Positions 33,907 through 42,544 of a stretch of 64,000 nucleotides of DNA are shown one piece after another (position 1 is the first letter of the stretch; each line of letters opens with the position of its first letter). A model generated the notes under the pieces. The model was given only the letters and a program-made list of their open reading frames with translations, was not told the origin of the DNA and searched no databases. The translations under genes were made by a program, and so were the position numbers. Source of the stretch: CAYLWN01 sp964387625 (GTDB taxonomy: Bacteria > Patescibacteriota > Microgenomatia > UBA10105); NCBI GenBank assembly GCA_964387625.1, contig CAYLWN010000001.1, positions 75,047 to 139,046 of the forward strand. Direction: 5' to 3'.

Positions 33907-34835
33907 AAAAAAATAAACTATCAGCGATAATAGCTTGTTATAAAGATGAGCAAGCCATACCTATAATGTATAAAAGACTCAAAAAAACTTTTGAGTTATT
34001 AAAAGTGAGTTACGAAATTATTTTTGTAAATGATGGAAGTCCGGATAACTCCGAAAAAATAATTAAAACAATTGTTAATAGAAATAAACATGTAATAGGT
34101 ATTAATCATTCACGTAACTTTAATTCGCAAATGGCTTTTACCAGTGGTATGAATATCGCTACTGGAGACGCTATAGTTTTATTAGATGGGGATTTACAAG
34201 ACCCTCCTGAATTAATAGAGCAATTTTATAAGAAATGGCAAGACGGTTTTGATATTATTTATGGAGTAAGAACTAAAAGAGAAGCTCCTTTATTGATGCA
34301 ATTTGCATACAAAAGTTTTTATCGTATATTTCACTTATTATCATACATATCTATTCCTCTTGATGCTGGAGATTTTTCTTTGATCGATCGTAAAGTTGTA
34401 GAAGTTTTAAAAACATTTCCTGAACGGGATCGTTATTTGCGTGGCTTAAGAGCTTGGGTAGGTTTTAGACAAACGGGTATTCCATATAAAAGATCCGAGA
34501 GAATGTTTGGTAAAACAACAAATAGTATGTTAAAAAATTTTCAGTGGGCAACTAAAGGAATTTTTTCCTTTTCTTATGTACCCCTTCAGATAATAACCAT
34601 ACTTTCATTGAGTGTATTTGTTTTGTCAGTATTAGCTATGGTTATACAAATTGCTTCAAGGTTATTATTTCCTCAATTAGCGCCTCGTGGAACATCTACA
34701 ATTTTAATTGTTGTATTATTTATTGGATCAATTCAATTACTTGGAATCAGTATTTTAGGAGAATATATAGGTAAAATATTTGAAGAAGTTAAACAAAGAC
34801 CAAAATATGTTATTAAAAGTATTTTAAAAAACTAA
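33903..34835 (+). CDS. GtrB/ArnC-like polyprenyl-phosphate glycosyltransferase (GT2)
   Basis: 310 residues. The GT2 motifs are SAIIACYKDEQAIPIMYKRL, FVNDGSPDNSE and VLLDGDLQDPPELIEQF, then YGVRTKREAPLL and DFSLIDRKVV. Two C-terminal membrane helices follow (SYVPLQIITILSLSVFVLSV and the TSTILIVVLFIGSIQLLGIS region). It should attach a sugar to undecaprenyl phosphate at the cytoplasmic face. It closes the rfbH operon (4-nt overlap with the transketolase gene), so its donor may be the CDP-sugar made there. The product would be used by GT-C enzymes such as the neighbouring 34832-36136 protein. Paralog of the 28580-29515 protein. Confidence 0.9.
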   Translation: MKKNKLSAIIACYKDEQAIPIMYKRLKKTFELLKVSYEIIFVNDGSPDNSEKIIKTIVNRNKHVIGINHSRNFNSQMAFTSGMNIATGDAIVLLDGDLQDPPELIEQFYKKWQDGFDIIYGVRTKREAPLLMQFAYKSFYRIFHLLSYISIPLDAGDFSLIDRKVVEVLKTFPERDRYLRGLRAWVGFRQTGIPYKRSERMFGKTTNSMLKNFQWATKGIFSFSYVPLQIITILSLSVFVLSVLAMVIQIASRLLFPQLAPRGTSTILIVVLFIGSIQLLGISILGEYIGKIFEEVKQRPKYVIKSILKN

Positions 34836-36136
34836 TTATTACAATTAACTTTGTAGATAATATTTCTGCCAACCAGAGAATAGTAATTATATTTACATTG
34901 TTTAAAAACTAATACTTGTTGTGGTATAAAGGTAGATGGTACAATAATATATTCGGTATCTTTAATAACAAAATCCCATTCAGGTTTAAGATGTGATATT
35001 TCATAAGCAGGAAAAGGTGTATCTAGACGCATATTCATATAAAATCCAATTTTTCCTCCATGGTAATCTTTACGAATTTCGTTTTCTATTTGATATGATT
35101 CTGTGGTAGTTAAATGTTTATGAATCAATATTTGAGAAAATGCATTTATTGGAAGTAATTTAATAATAATTATTACTAATAAGATTTGAAGTAATACGTA
35201 GCGCCATTTGATTAGTTTAAAAATATCATTAGCAGTAAACGTAAATAACAACATGTAAGCAATTATATGTGTAGGGTAGTGCCATTGATAAAATCGTGAG
35301 ATTAGTATTAGTAAACTACTAAATCCGCACAGCCAAAAAATATTATTTAATTTAGATCTACTAATAAAAAATATAAAAGCAATAGGTGCACCAAGAAATA
35401 AACTTAATATAAATTGTGATCCGGCATTTGGAATACTATTAAGGAAAAAAGTCTTCAATCCCAATGAATATAAAGAATATGGAGCTTGGTCAATTAATTC
35501 TTTACCATTTTTCATAAAATGATAAAAGATAAGCGTAAAAAGGATTAGGAAACCGGAAATAACCATATGTTTTATTTTTTTTGTTTCCAATTTTTTAAGG
35601 AATAAAATACTCGAGATAAATAAACCGGGCACTATTAAATAAAAATCATATTTAGCTAAAAAAGATAATATGAAAAATGGTACTGCTTGAAAAAATCTAT
35701 ATTTACTCCAAAGATATACTCCAATTAAACTAAAAAATATTGTAGCTCCTTCTCCAGTGGAAGCAGTATAAGGATACCAAAACATGAGTGATCCCAGAAT
35801 AATAAATATTGGTAATAGCAGTTCAACAAATTTTTTGGGTCTTTGATATTTCCAAAAAATATTTATTAAAAATACTGACGATAATCCTCCGAAAGTTAAA
35901 TCAAGTATTTTCCATGCATTATTCATTGCTATATGCGAGAGTCTTTGAATTAGAATTACTAAGATAAAATTAAGCGGAGTTATAGCTGGATCCAAAATCT
36001 TTTCACTAAAACCATCGTACGATACATGCCAGGCCATTTCTGTATAACCTAACGGATCTTGAATGCTATTCTTAGATATCAATAAACCTAAACCAACTAT
36101 ACTTAAAAAAGTAAATAGAGATAACACCCTTTTCAT
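34832..36136 (-). CDS. Polytopic membrane protein, possible GT-C glycosyltransferase
   Basis: 434 residues with about ten hydrophobic segments. After the first helix comes YTEMAWHVSYDGFSEKILDP, an external loop with acidic residues, then ITPLNFILVILIQRLSH. The central helices contain YPYTASTGEGATIFFSLIGV and FLAKYDFYLIVPGLFI, features seen in GT-C-like proteins. A soluble C-terminal piece of about 100 residues ends the protein. I do not recognise a specific family. Its stop overlaps the stop of the convergent GtrB-like gene by 3 nt, and it starts from its own near-leaderless promoter. It may be the partner transferase of the 33903 enzyme. Confidence 0.58.
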   Translation of the reverse strand: MKRVLSLFTFLSIVGLGLLISKNSIQDPLGYTEMAWHVSYDGFSEKILDPAITPLNFILVILIQRLSHIAMNNAWKILDLTFGGLSSVFLINIFWKYQRPKKFVELLLPIFIILGSLMFWYPYTASTGEGATIFFSLIGVYLWSKYRFFQAVPFFILSFLAKYDFYLIVPGLFISSILFLKKLETKKIKHMVISGFLILFTLIFYHFMKNGKELIDQAPYSLYSLGLKTFFLNSIPNAGSQFILSLFLGAPIAFIFFISRSKLNNIFWLCGFSSLLILISRFYQWHYPTHIIAYMLLFTFTANDIFKLIKWRYVLLQILLVIIIIKLLPINAFSQILIHKHLTTTESYQIENEIRKDYHGGKIGFYMNMRLDTPFPAYEISHLKPEWDFVIKDTEYIIVPSTFIPQQVLVFKQCKYNYYSLVGRNIIYKVNCNN

Positions 36137-36147
36137 AATTAATGCGA

Positions 36148-36176
36148 ATTATAATTACTTGTGTTGCTAGTATCAA
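36148..36176 (-). promoter_or_regulatory. Strong promoter of the 36136 gene
   Basis: On the minus strand TTGATA (36176-36171), a 17-nt spacer and a perfect TATAAT (36153-36148) precede the ATG at 36136 by 11 nt. The expected leader is about 5 nt. The element overlaps the divergent promoter for 36195, so the two cannot be fully occupied by RNA polymerase at once. Confidence 0.6.
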
Positions 36177-36187
36177 ATATTTATAAT
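36159..36187 (+). promoter_or_regulatory. Leaderless-type promoter of the 36195 gene
   Basis: TTGTGT (36159-36164), a 17-nt spacer and a perfect TATAAT (36182-36187) lie 7 nt before the ATG at 36195, predicting transcription start at the start codon. It overlaps the divergent promoter at 36148-36176. Confidence 0.5.
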
Positions 36188-36194
36188 TAAATAA

Positions 36195-37748
36195 ATGAAT
36201 TTTGTAATTATATTAACTTTATTAATAAAACAAATTCTATGGTTGGCGTTTATTCCTATATGGCAATTTCCAGACGAACAAGCACATTTTGCTCAAGTTC
36301 AAAATATTGCAGAAAATCAATCATCTGCGTCAAATCAAAAATTAAGTACTTCCCGTGAAATATTTGAAAGCGAGAAATTATTTGGAACTAATCGTGACGG
36401 TTTTGGTAATAATAAATATACTTATCATTCTGATTATAATATTCAATATTCAGAAACAACTACAGGTAAAGAAGAACTTAAAATAAAAGAATTTCCCAAT
36501 ATTTACCGTAAAGAATTAACAATTAGAGAATCTACAGGATATCCACCACTTTATTATGAATTTTCAGCGTGGTTTTATAAGTTTGTTTATAATTCTGATT
36601 TGATAAGCCGAATTTTCGTTACCAGACTATTTAACTTATTTTTATTTTTTATCTTCTATTTTATTATTTCAAAAATAAGCAATTTACTTTTTAATAATAA
36701 TATTTTATTAAAAAGTACTTATATAATTATATTAATTTTTAACCCGATGTTGTCTTTTTTGTTTTCAGGTATAAATAGCGATAATTTATATAATGTAATA
36801 AGCGTATGGGTAGTTTATCTAGGACTCAAATTATTAAAAAAAGGTTTATCGATAACTACTTTTATACAAATATGTCTAAGTATTTTATTGGCAATGTATA
36901 CCAAACCACAAGGTTTTTGTTTAAGTTTATTTTATATTTACCCCTTAATATATCTTTTCTTTAATAAAAATAAATTATCTTTAAAGTGTTTTATTTCACT
37001 ATTAGTTATTGGGATAATAGCTTTTGGAGGGATTATTAGAAATATTTTACTGGGAAGGCAAATTTTACCGGATTTACCACCAATAGAAATTATTCAAAAA
37101 TTAAGTTTACCCGGATTTTTGATTTATTTAAAATCAATTATTGTTCATACATATCGTGAAATAATTCCCTGGTATTGGGGAGTATACCGTTGGTTGAGTT
37201 TAACTTATCCGAGAATCATTCATAGAATTTTAAATTGGATTACCGTTTTTAGCATATTAGGATTAATAGGGCATATTTATCAAAAAATAAAATTGAAGGA
37301 AAAAAAGGAATTTTTAGTACTAGGTTATTTAATATATATAAGCATGATGTATTTTGCCGTATTAGCTGTATTTGATTATATTTTTAATATTTCTCACGGT
37401 TTTTCTTTCGGAATACAGGGAAGATATTTTTTTCCAACCATAGCAGCTCATATGGGAATACTTTTGATCGGAATATTTCAAATAATTCCCAAAATAATCC
37501 AAAATATAGTGATTAAAATACTAGGTTTAGGATTTATATCTTTTCATTTATATGCGCAAAATATGGTTTTATTTTCTTATTTTGATACATCATCTTTTTA
37601 CAAATTTTTTATTCAAGCAAGTCAATATAAACCTGTATATTTTAAATATCCTTGGTTATTGATACTAACTATAACTTTTTTTCTTTCATTAATCATATTT
37701 ATTTGGTATTATCTGCACATTAAAGCCAATAAATATGAAAAAAATTGA
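36195..37748 (+). CDS. DUF2142-like polytopic membrane protein
   Basis: 517 residues with about 11 hydrophobic segments. The N-terminal external loop begins PIWQFPDEQAHFAQVQNIAE, and P-D-E-x-x-H after the first helix is the DUF2142 signature. It continues through a long polar loop to STGYPPLYYEFSAWFYKFVY, another family block, and later GINSDNLYNVISVWVVYLG and YTKPQGFC. DUF2142 proteins occur in polysaccharide clusters and are thought to be GT-C-like enzymes that use lipid-phosphate sugars outside the membrane. It overlaps the following DPM-like gene by 14 nt, a natural donor-synthase/transferase pair. The family name is from memory. Confidence 0.72.
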   Translation: MNFVIILTLLIKQILWLAFIPIWQFPDEQAHFAQVQNIAENQSSASNQKLSTSREIFESEKLFGTNRDGFGNNKYTYHSDYNIQYSETTTGKEELKIKEFPNIYRKELTIRESTGYPPLYYEFSAWFYKFVYNSDLISRIFVTRLFNLFLFFIFYFIISKISNLLFNNNILLKSTYIIILIFNPMLSFLFSGINSDNLYNVISVWVVYLGLKLLKKGLSITTFIQICLSILLAMYTKPQGFCLSLFYIYPLIYLFFNKNKLSLKCFISLLVIGIIAFGGIIRNILLGRQILPDLPPIEIIQKLSLPGFLIYLKSIIVHTYREIIPWYWGVYRWLSLTYPRIIHRILNWITVFSILGLIGHIYQKIKLKEKKEFLVLGYLIYISMMYFAVLAVFDYIFNISHGFSFGIQGRYFFPTIAAHMGILLIGIFQIIPKIIQNIVIKILGLGFISFHLYAQNMVLFSYFDTSSFYKFFIQASQYKPVYFKYPWLLILTITFFLSLIIFIWYYLHIKANKYEKN

Positions 37749-38451
37749 ATTTTCATTAATTCTTCCCTGTTATAACGAGGCAGAACATTTTAGTAAAAGT
37801 GCAGATATTATCCTACAAACTCTAATCAATAATAAAAAATCTTTTGAAATAATTTTTGTGGATGATAAGAGCAAAGATAGCACAAAAGAATTAATTTCAA
37901 AATTTATAAATAAACATTATGATCAAAAATTAAAGGTTATATATCATAAATCAAATCAGGGTAGAGGAAAAACTGTGGCTGATGGTATTTTGGCATCTAA
38001 GGGAGATTATGTTGGTTATATGGATATTGATTGTGAGGTATCACCAAAATATATTGGTGAATTTATCAATAAGTTAAAAAACGGATATGACATTGTATAT
38101 GGACATAGAAATTATGAAATAAATATATCAGGCTTAATAAGAACAATAACCAGCATAACTTATAAAAAACTAGTAAATTTACTTATTAATACTACAATTA
38201 CTGACAGTGAAACAGGATATAAATTTTTTAACAGAAAAAAAATCATACCACTTCTTAAAACAACTCATGATAATGGGTGGTTTTGGGATACGGAAATTAT
38301 GATCAAGAGCGAAATGAGTAGATTAAAAATTACATCAATTCCTGTTTTATTTAAGAGGCGTAAAGATAAAACCTCGACTGTAAATTTACTAAAAGACAGT
38401 ACACAATATTTATTAAAGTTGTTTCAATTTAGAAAAACTATAAATAAATGA
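37735..38451 (+). CDS. DPM-like GT2 glycosyltransferase without membrane helices
   Basis: 238 residues. The motifs are SLILPCYNEAEHFSKSADII, FVDDKSKDSTKE, GRGKTVADGILASKGDYVGY and the metal site MDIDCEVSP. The later SETGYKFFNRKKIIPLLK and WFWDTEIMIKSE are typical of dolichyl/polyprenyl-phosphate mannose or glucose synthase-like enzymes (GT2). It has no C-terminal membrane hairpin, like soluble DPM1-type enzymes. It starts inside the DUF2142-like gene (14-nt overlap) and ends with a 4-nt overlap into a methyltransferase gene. A role in making a lipid-phosphate sugar for adjacent GT-C proteins is likely. The nucleotide donor is unknown. Confidence 0.85.
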   Translation: MKKIEFSLILPCYNEAEHFSKSADIILQTLINNKKSFEIIFVDDKSKDSTKELISKFINKHYDQKLKVIYHKSNQGRGKTVADGILASKGDYVGYMDIDCEVSPKYIGEFINKLKNGYDIVYGHRNYEINISGLIRTITSITYKKLVNLLINTTITDSETGYKFFNRKKIIPLLKTTHDNGWFWDTEIMIKSEMSRLKITSIPVLFKRRKDKTSTVNLLKDSTQYLLKLFQFRKTINK

Positions 38452-39020
38452 CTATAATTAATTTTTTAAGAAATATAATTATTCCGATAAAAGAAATAAA
38501 TGTTGTTTTACCTAAAAACGGATTTATTTACGAAGTGGGTAGCGGTTATGGTAGTTTAGCTAATGCTATATCGAACAATTATCCTGACAGAAAAGTTATA
38601 GGTCTGGATTTTGATCAAAACAAGATTTTAAGAGCAAATTGTCAAGTTAAAACAAAAAATCTTCAATTTATGCATGCAGACGCTTTGAAATTTGAATATA
38701 AAGAGTGCGATGGTGTGATTATGTCCGATTTTCTACATCATATCGACTATAAAAAACAAGTAATGCTTTTACAAAAAATAGAAAAAAAAATTAGAAAATC
38801 AGGGTTACTGATTATTAAAGAAATTGATGAAAATGATAGTTGGAGAAGAAATATGAGTAGAATTTGGGATTTGTTATTATATCCGAAAGACGCAATTTAT
38901 TATAGGTCAAAAAACGATTGGACAAAAATAGTAAGAAAATTGAGTTATGATGTAAAGATTAAACGAACTAATATATTCTTTCCCGGGTCTACGTATTTAT
39001 ATATATGCAGAAAAATATAA
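38448..39020 (+). CDS. Class I SAM-dependent methyltransferase
   Basis: 190 residues, a minimal Rossmann methyltransferase. Motif I is FIYEVGSGYGSLANAISNNY (26-45), the acidic ribose-binding residue is in VIGLDFD, FMHADALKF follows, and motif II is DGVIMSDFLHHIDY. The late IRKSGLLIIKEIDEN block fits Methyltransf_11/25 members. Overlaps with the genes on both sides (4 and 16 nt) tie it to the DPM-like GT2 and the GT-C protein. It may methylate a sugar on the lipid carrier or the glycan; a capping role is possible but not shown. Confidence 0.8.
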   Translation: MTIINFLRNIIIPIKEINVVLPKNGFIYEVGSGYGSLANAISNNYPDRKVIGLDFDQNKILRANCQVKTKNLQFMHADALKFEYKECDGVIMSDFLHHIDYKKQVMLLQKIEKKIRKSGLLIIKEIDENDSWRRNMSRIWDLLLYPKDAIYYRSKNDWTKIVRKLSYDVKIKRTNIFFPGSTYLYICRKI

Positions 39021-40564
39021 TCCGGTTATTGCCTGGGGTCATTATCATTATAGGAATAATTTTAAGATTATGGCGGTTACCGGAAGTATTCCACTTTACT
39101 TACGATGAAGAAGTATTTGCTTTCATAGGAAAAAGAATGTTTGTAAACGGACATATTCCACTTATTGGCGGTGTGACTCCAATGCATGTACATTTAGCTC
39201 CTTATTTTTATTGGTTATCGGGTATTTTTCTATGGTTTTCCAAATTAAATCCATTAGGTTGGGGATATGCGGCTGTTTTGATCTCATGCATTACAATGAT
39301 TTTACTTTTTGTTACTACCCAAAAAATATACGGAAGAACTGTTGCGATCATAGCTTTATTTATTTACTGTATATCATTTTATCAAAATGTTTTTGACCGG
39401 CATTATTGGGGTTTAGTTTTTGATGGGTTGATAAGTGTTGGCGTGATGTTTAGTATATTCAATATTATAAATCTAAAAACAAAATATGTTTATTTATTAA
39501 GTTTATTATTAGCGTTCGGTATAAATACTGATCCGTCAATGATAGTTTTAATATTATTATCTATTATTAGTTTATTTTATTTTAAGCCGAAGATTAATTT
39601 TAAAATTTACCTCATAGCTTTATTTATATTTTTATTTTCATTTTTACCATTAGTAATTTTTGATTTAAGACACAACTTTTCAAATATTGGGGGTTTGAAA
39701 CTTTATATAGAAGATATTCAAGCTACAAAAAATAGAACAGACCAATTTTCTCCAATACAATCAATATTATTTATACCACAAGCTTTAGGGAGAACGTTAT
39801 ATACATTCGGAGATCAGGATTTGGCTAAACAATACTCGTATTGCCAAAATCATTTGATAGAAAGATTAAATAATGTGCCCATACCGATAGTAATTATAGT
39901 ATTGGTTTCATTAGTGATATTTTTTATTGATAAATCAACAAACTCAAAAGAAAGAATTGGCAATATTTTGATTAAAATTTTATTTATGTCTGTAATATTA
40001 GGGATATTGATATATGGAATTGGTTTTGGCGGGATTTTATATGATCATTATTTAGCAACTTTATTTCCGATTTATTACATAATGGTTGCTTATCTATTAA
40101 AAAAGTATTTAATTAAAATTCCAATATTATTTATTTTACTTTTAAGCATGTTTGCAATTTTAAATATTAATAGTAGTTTAAATATAAAACATTCATATGG
40201 TTTTACAGATAAAACTTCAGCTGTTAAATGGGCAATAGAAAAAACAGGGAATAATGAATTTTCCCTAGACGTATTGAGCAGTTGTTTTCGATACAATGGA
40301 TACAGATATTTGTTCTTACTTGGTGGAAAAGAGCCGGTAAAGAGTTATGTTGATGCAAATTTTACATATTTATTTGATAAACCACCTGCTTTTGAGCATC
40401 CAAAATATTTAATATTAATCACAAATCCTGATTTTGTTGAAACAAAGCAATACGATGATAAATTAAAAATATATCAAGATCATATTATTGAAAAAACTAA
40501 ATTTGGAAAAATAGAAGTAATGTATATAAATAATGTAGGACTAGAAAAATACGCAGATTATTGA
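39005..40564 (+). CDS. GT-C glycosyltransferase, GT39/GT83 (ArnT/PMT)-like
   Basis: 519 residues and about 11 hydrophobic helices. The first loop has LWRLPEVFHFTYDEEVFAFI, the Y-D-E-E motif where PMT/ArnT-type enzymes keep the catalytic acid. GGVTPMHVHLAPYFYWLSGI follows, matching the P-L-x-x-Y/P-x-x-x-Y block. A later loop carries FDLRHNFSN, and a soluble C-terminal segment follows the last helix. It should use a polyprenyl-phosphate sugar to glycosylate a lipid-linked or surface acceptor outside the cell membrane. Its start lies inside the methyltransferase gene (16-nt overlap). Substrate unknown. Confidence 0.76.
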   Translation: MQKNIIRLLPGVIIIIGIILRLWRLPEVFHFTYDEEVFAFIGKRMFVNGHIPLIGGVTPMHVHLAPYFYWLSGIFLWFSKLNPLGWGYAAVLISCITMILLFVTTQKIYGRTVAIIALFIYCISFYQNVFDRHYWGLVFDGLISVGVMFSIFNIINLKTKYVYLLSLLLAFGINTDPSMIVLILLSIISLFYFKPKINFKIYLIALFIFLFSFLPLVIFDLRHNFSNIGGLKLYIEDIQATKNRTDQFSPIQSILFIPQALGRTLYTFGDQDLAKQYSYCQNHLIERLNNVPIPIVIIVLVSLVIFFIDKSTNSKERIGNILIKILFMSVILGILIYGIGFGGILYDHYLATLFPIYYIMVAYLLKKYLIKIPILFILLLSMFAILNINSSLNIKHSYGFTDKTSAVKWAIEKTGNNEFSLDVLSSCFRYNGYRYLFLLGGKEPVKSYVDANFTYLFDKPPAFEHPKYLILITNPDFVETKQYDDKLKIYQDHIIEKTKFGKIEVMYINNVGLEKYADY

Positions 40565-40566
40565 GT

Positions 40567-41352
40567 ATGAAGAATAATCTTACCGCACACATGTTAGTGA
40601 AAAATGAGGAACAGTGGATTTGGTATGCAATAAACTCGGTAATTAACCGCGTAGATCAAATAATTATTTATGATACGGGATCTTGCGATAATACGATAAA
40701 AATTATTGAATCTATAAATAACGGAAAAATTAAGTTAACTAAAGCAGGAGAAATTAATTCAGAAAAACTTATTGATCTCAGAAATAAACAAATTGAAGAA
40801 ACGAATACAGATTGGTTTTTGATATTAGACGGGGATGAAGTTTGGCCTGAAATAACAATTAAAGAATTAGTTAATAAATTGCTACAAGTAAATAGCATAG
40901 TCAATGCAATTGTGGTACCGGCAATTTTGCCATTAGGCGATTTGTATCATTATCAGCCTGAAAATGCAGGTAAATATAATATATTAGGTAGAACTGGTCA
41001 TTATAATATCCGTTGTTATAGAAAAACGAACAAATACAGATGGAAAGGCATATATCCGTTAGAAGCTTATATGGATGATAAAGGTAATTCTGTTCAGCAA
41101 AAACCTGACGAATTAGAATTGCTCACCAATAATTATTGGCATCTGACGCATTTAAAAAGATCAAGATTTTCTCATAATAAATTTAAATTAGAAATTGGGG
41201 ATTTTAGAAAAATACAAATACCTGAAACTTTTTACATAAAAAGACCAAAAATAATACCAGCCCCATGGGTAAAATATAGTATATGGGAATATTTGTTAGC
41301 TTCAATATTGACACCAGTACTTAAAATAAAAAGAAAAATTATTTGTGAATAA
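40567..41352 (+). CDS. GT2 glycosyltransferase
   Basis: 261 residues from ATG 40567, 2 nt after the previous stop; a TTG at 40561 is an alternative. The motifs are LTAHMLVKNEEQWIWYAINS, IIYDTGSCDNT and WFLILDGDEVWPE, with the metal-binding DGDE. The middle contains GRTGHYNIRCYRKTNKYRWK, and the WHLTHLKRSRF block probably includes the catalytic region. The family resembles SunS/WaaE-like GT2 proteins that begin with MLVKNEE. There are no membrane helices. It lies between two GT-C genes and probably adds a sugar on the cytoplasmic side. Confidence 0.83.
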   Translation: MKNNLTAHMLVKNEEQWIWYAINSVINRVDQIIIYDTGSCDNTIKIIESINNGKIKLTKAGEINSEKLIDLRNKQIEETNTDWFLILDGDEVWPEITIKELVNKLLQVNSIVNAIVVPAILPLGDLYHYQPENAGKYNILGRTGHYNIRCYRKTNKYRWKGIYPLEAYMDDKGNSVQQKPDELELLTNNYWHLTHLKRSRFSHNKFKLEIGDFRKIQIPETFYIKRPKIIPAPWVKYSIWEYLLASILTPVLKIKRKIICE

Positions 41353-42544
41353 TTTTAAAAAAACTACCGCTATTTTTTGGATAATAATTATTGTGGGAAT
41401 TGTTTTTAGAATTGCATTAAATGGAATCAATTATTCTTCAGATGCCGAGTCTTTTATTATTTGGGCTCACTATTTGACACAGCATCGTCTATCGGATTTA
41501 TATATTTTTCTACCAAGCGGTTATTTACCTTATCCACCATTTTATTATTATATTTTATGGATTTTAGGACAAATAATGAATATTTTCAATATTTGGTCAA
41601 ATCATTGGTTGTCTCTTTTGATAGTAAAAATGCCCGTATTTGCATCTGATATAGGAATAACTGTGATAGTGTATAAATTGAGTAAAAAGTGGTATTCCGA
41701 TAAAGCTGGTTTAATAAATGCTACTTTTTATTTTTTAAATCCTGCAGTTATCTATGTTACTTCAGTTTGGGGTCAAATAGACTCATTTATCAGTTTAATT
41801 GGACTCTTTAGTATGGTTTTGTTATTTAATAAAAAATATCTTTGGTCGTATGTAATTTTTTTATTTGGTTGTTTGACAAAATTACAAATTTTAGCATTAT
41901 TTCCATTAGTAGCTTTTTTGAGTTTGATTAAACTTAAAGTAAGTAAATTACTAATTTATTCAGTGTTAATAGTTATTGCTACTTTTTTAGTTTTCTTTCC
42001 TTTATTAAGAGATATGGGAGTTTTGTGGGTCTTAAAATACTTTTATAATATGCCAAATCAATATCCATATACTTCTGTATACGCCTATAATTTATGGGCC
42101 CCTTTGGGTTTTTTGGTATCGGATAAAATAAAATTATTAAATTTGATAGATATAAGATACGCAGGTCTGATATTATTCATAATTACCAGTATAGTAATCA
42201 TTAGACCTTTATTAAAGAAAAGTTTAAATAAATTACAGATGATATCCTTTGCAGGATATTTATTATTTTTTGCTTTTGCTTATTTTCCGACCAGAATTCA
42301 CAGCAGATATTTAATATATTCAATAGCATTTTTTGCTCCGTTTTTTATACAATATCCGGTTGTTGGTGTTTTGTTAAGTTTTTTGATGTTGAGTAATTTA
42401 TTTTTACCAAATAACGATTTGCTATTTAAACCGGTGGTGAATATTTTAAATAATCCATATACGATATTTATATATACTGTTTTTGCTTTCTGGTTATTTA
42501 TTTATTCCTTAAAAAAATACTTATTAAACGTTTATAACAAATGA
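41345..42544 (+). CDS. Polytopic mannosyltransferase-like membrane protein (GT-C)
   Basis: 399 residues starting at GTG 41345 (8-nt overlap with the preceding gene; no closer ATG). The first loop is NYSSDAESFIIWAHYLTQHR, with Asp/Glu after helix 1, then LPYPPFYYYILWILG. The block FLNPAVIYVTSVWGQIDSFI is the N-P-x-x-I-x-x-x-x-W-G-Q-x-D signature shared by GT-C enzymes of the Alg6/PIG-M/GT87-like groups. About ten helices are visible and there is almost no soluble tail. It would use lipid-phosphate-linked mannose or glucose. The next gene overlaps its stop by 4 nt. Confidence 0.75.
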   Translation: MNNFKKTTAIFWIIIIVGIVFRIALNGINYSSDAESFIIWAHYLTQHRLSDLYIFLPSGYLPYPPFYYYILWILGQIMNIFNIWSNHWLSLLIVKMPVFASDIGITVIVYKLSKKWYSDKAGLINATFYFLNPAVIYVTSVWGQIDSFISLIGLFSMVLLFNKKYLWSYVIFLFGCLTKLQILALFPLVAFLSLIKLKVSKLLIYSVLIVIATFLVFFPLLRDMGVLWVLKYFYNMPNQYPYTSVYAYNLWAPLGFLVSDKIKLLNLIDIRYAGLILFIITSIVIIRPLLKKSLNKLQMISFAGYLLFFAFAYFPTRIHSRYLIYSIAFFAPFFIQYPVVGVLLSFLMLSNLFLPNNDLLFKPVVNILNNPYTIFIYTVFAFWLFIYSLKKYLLNVYNK

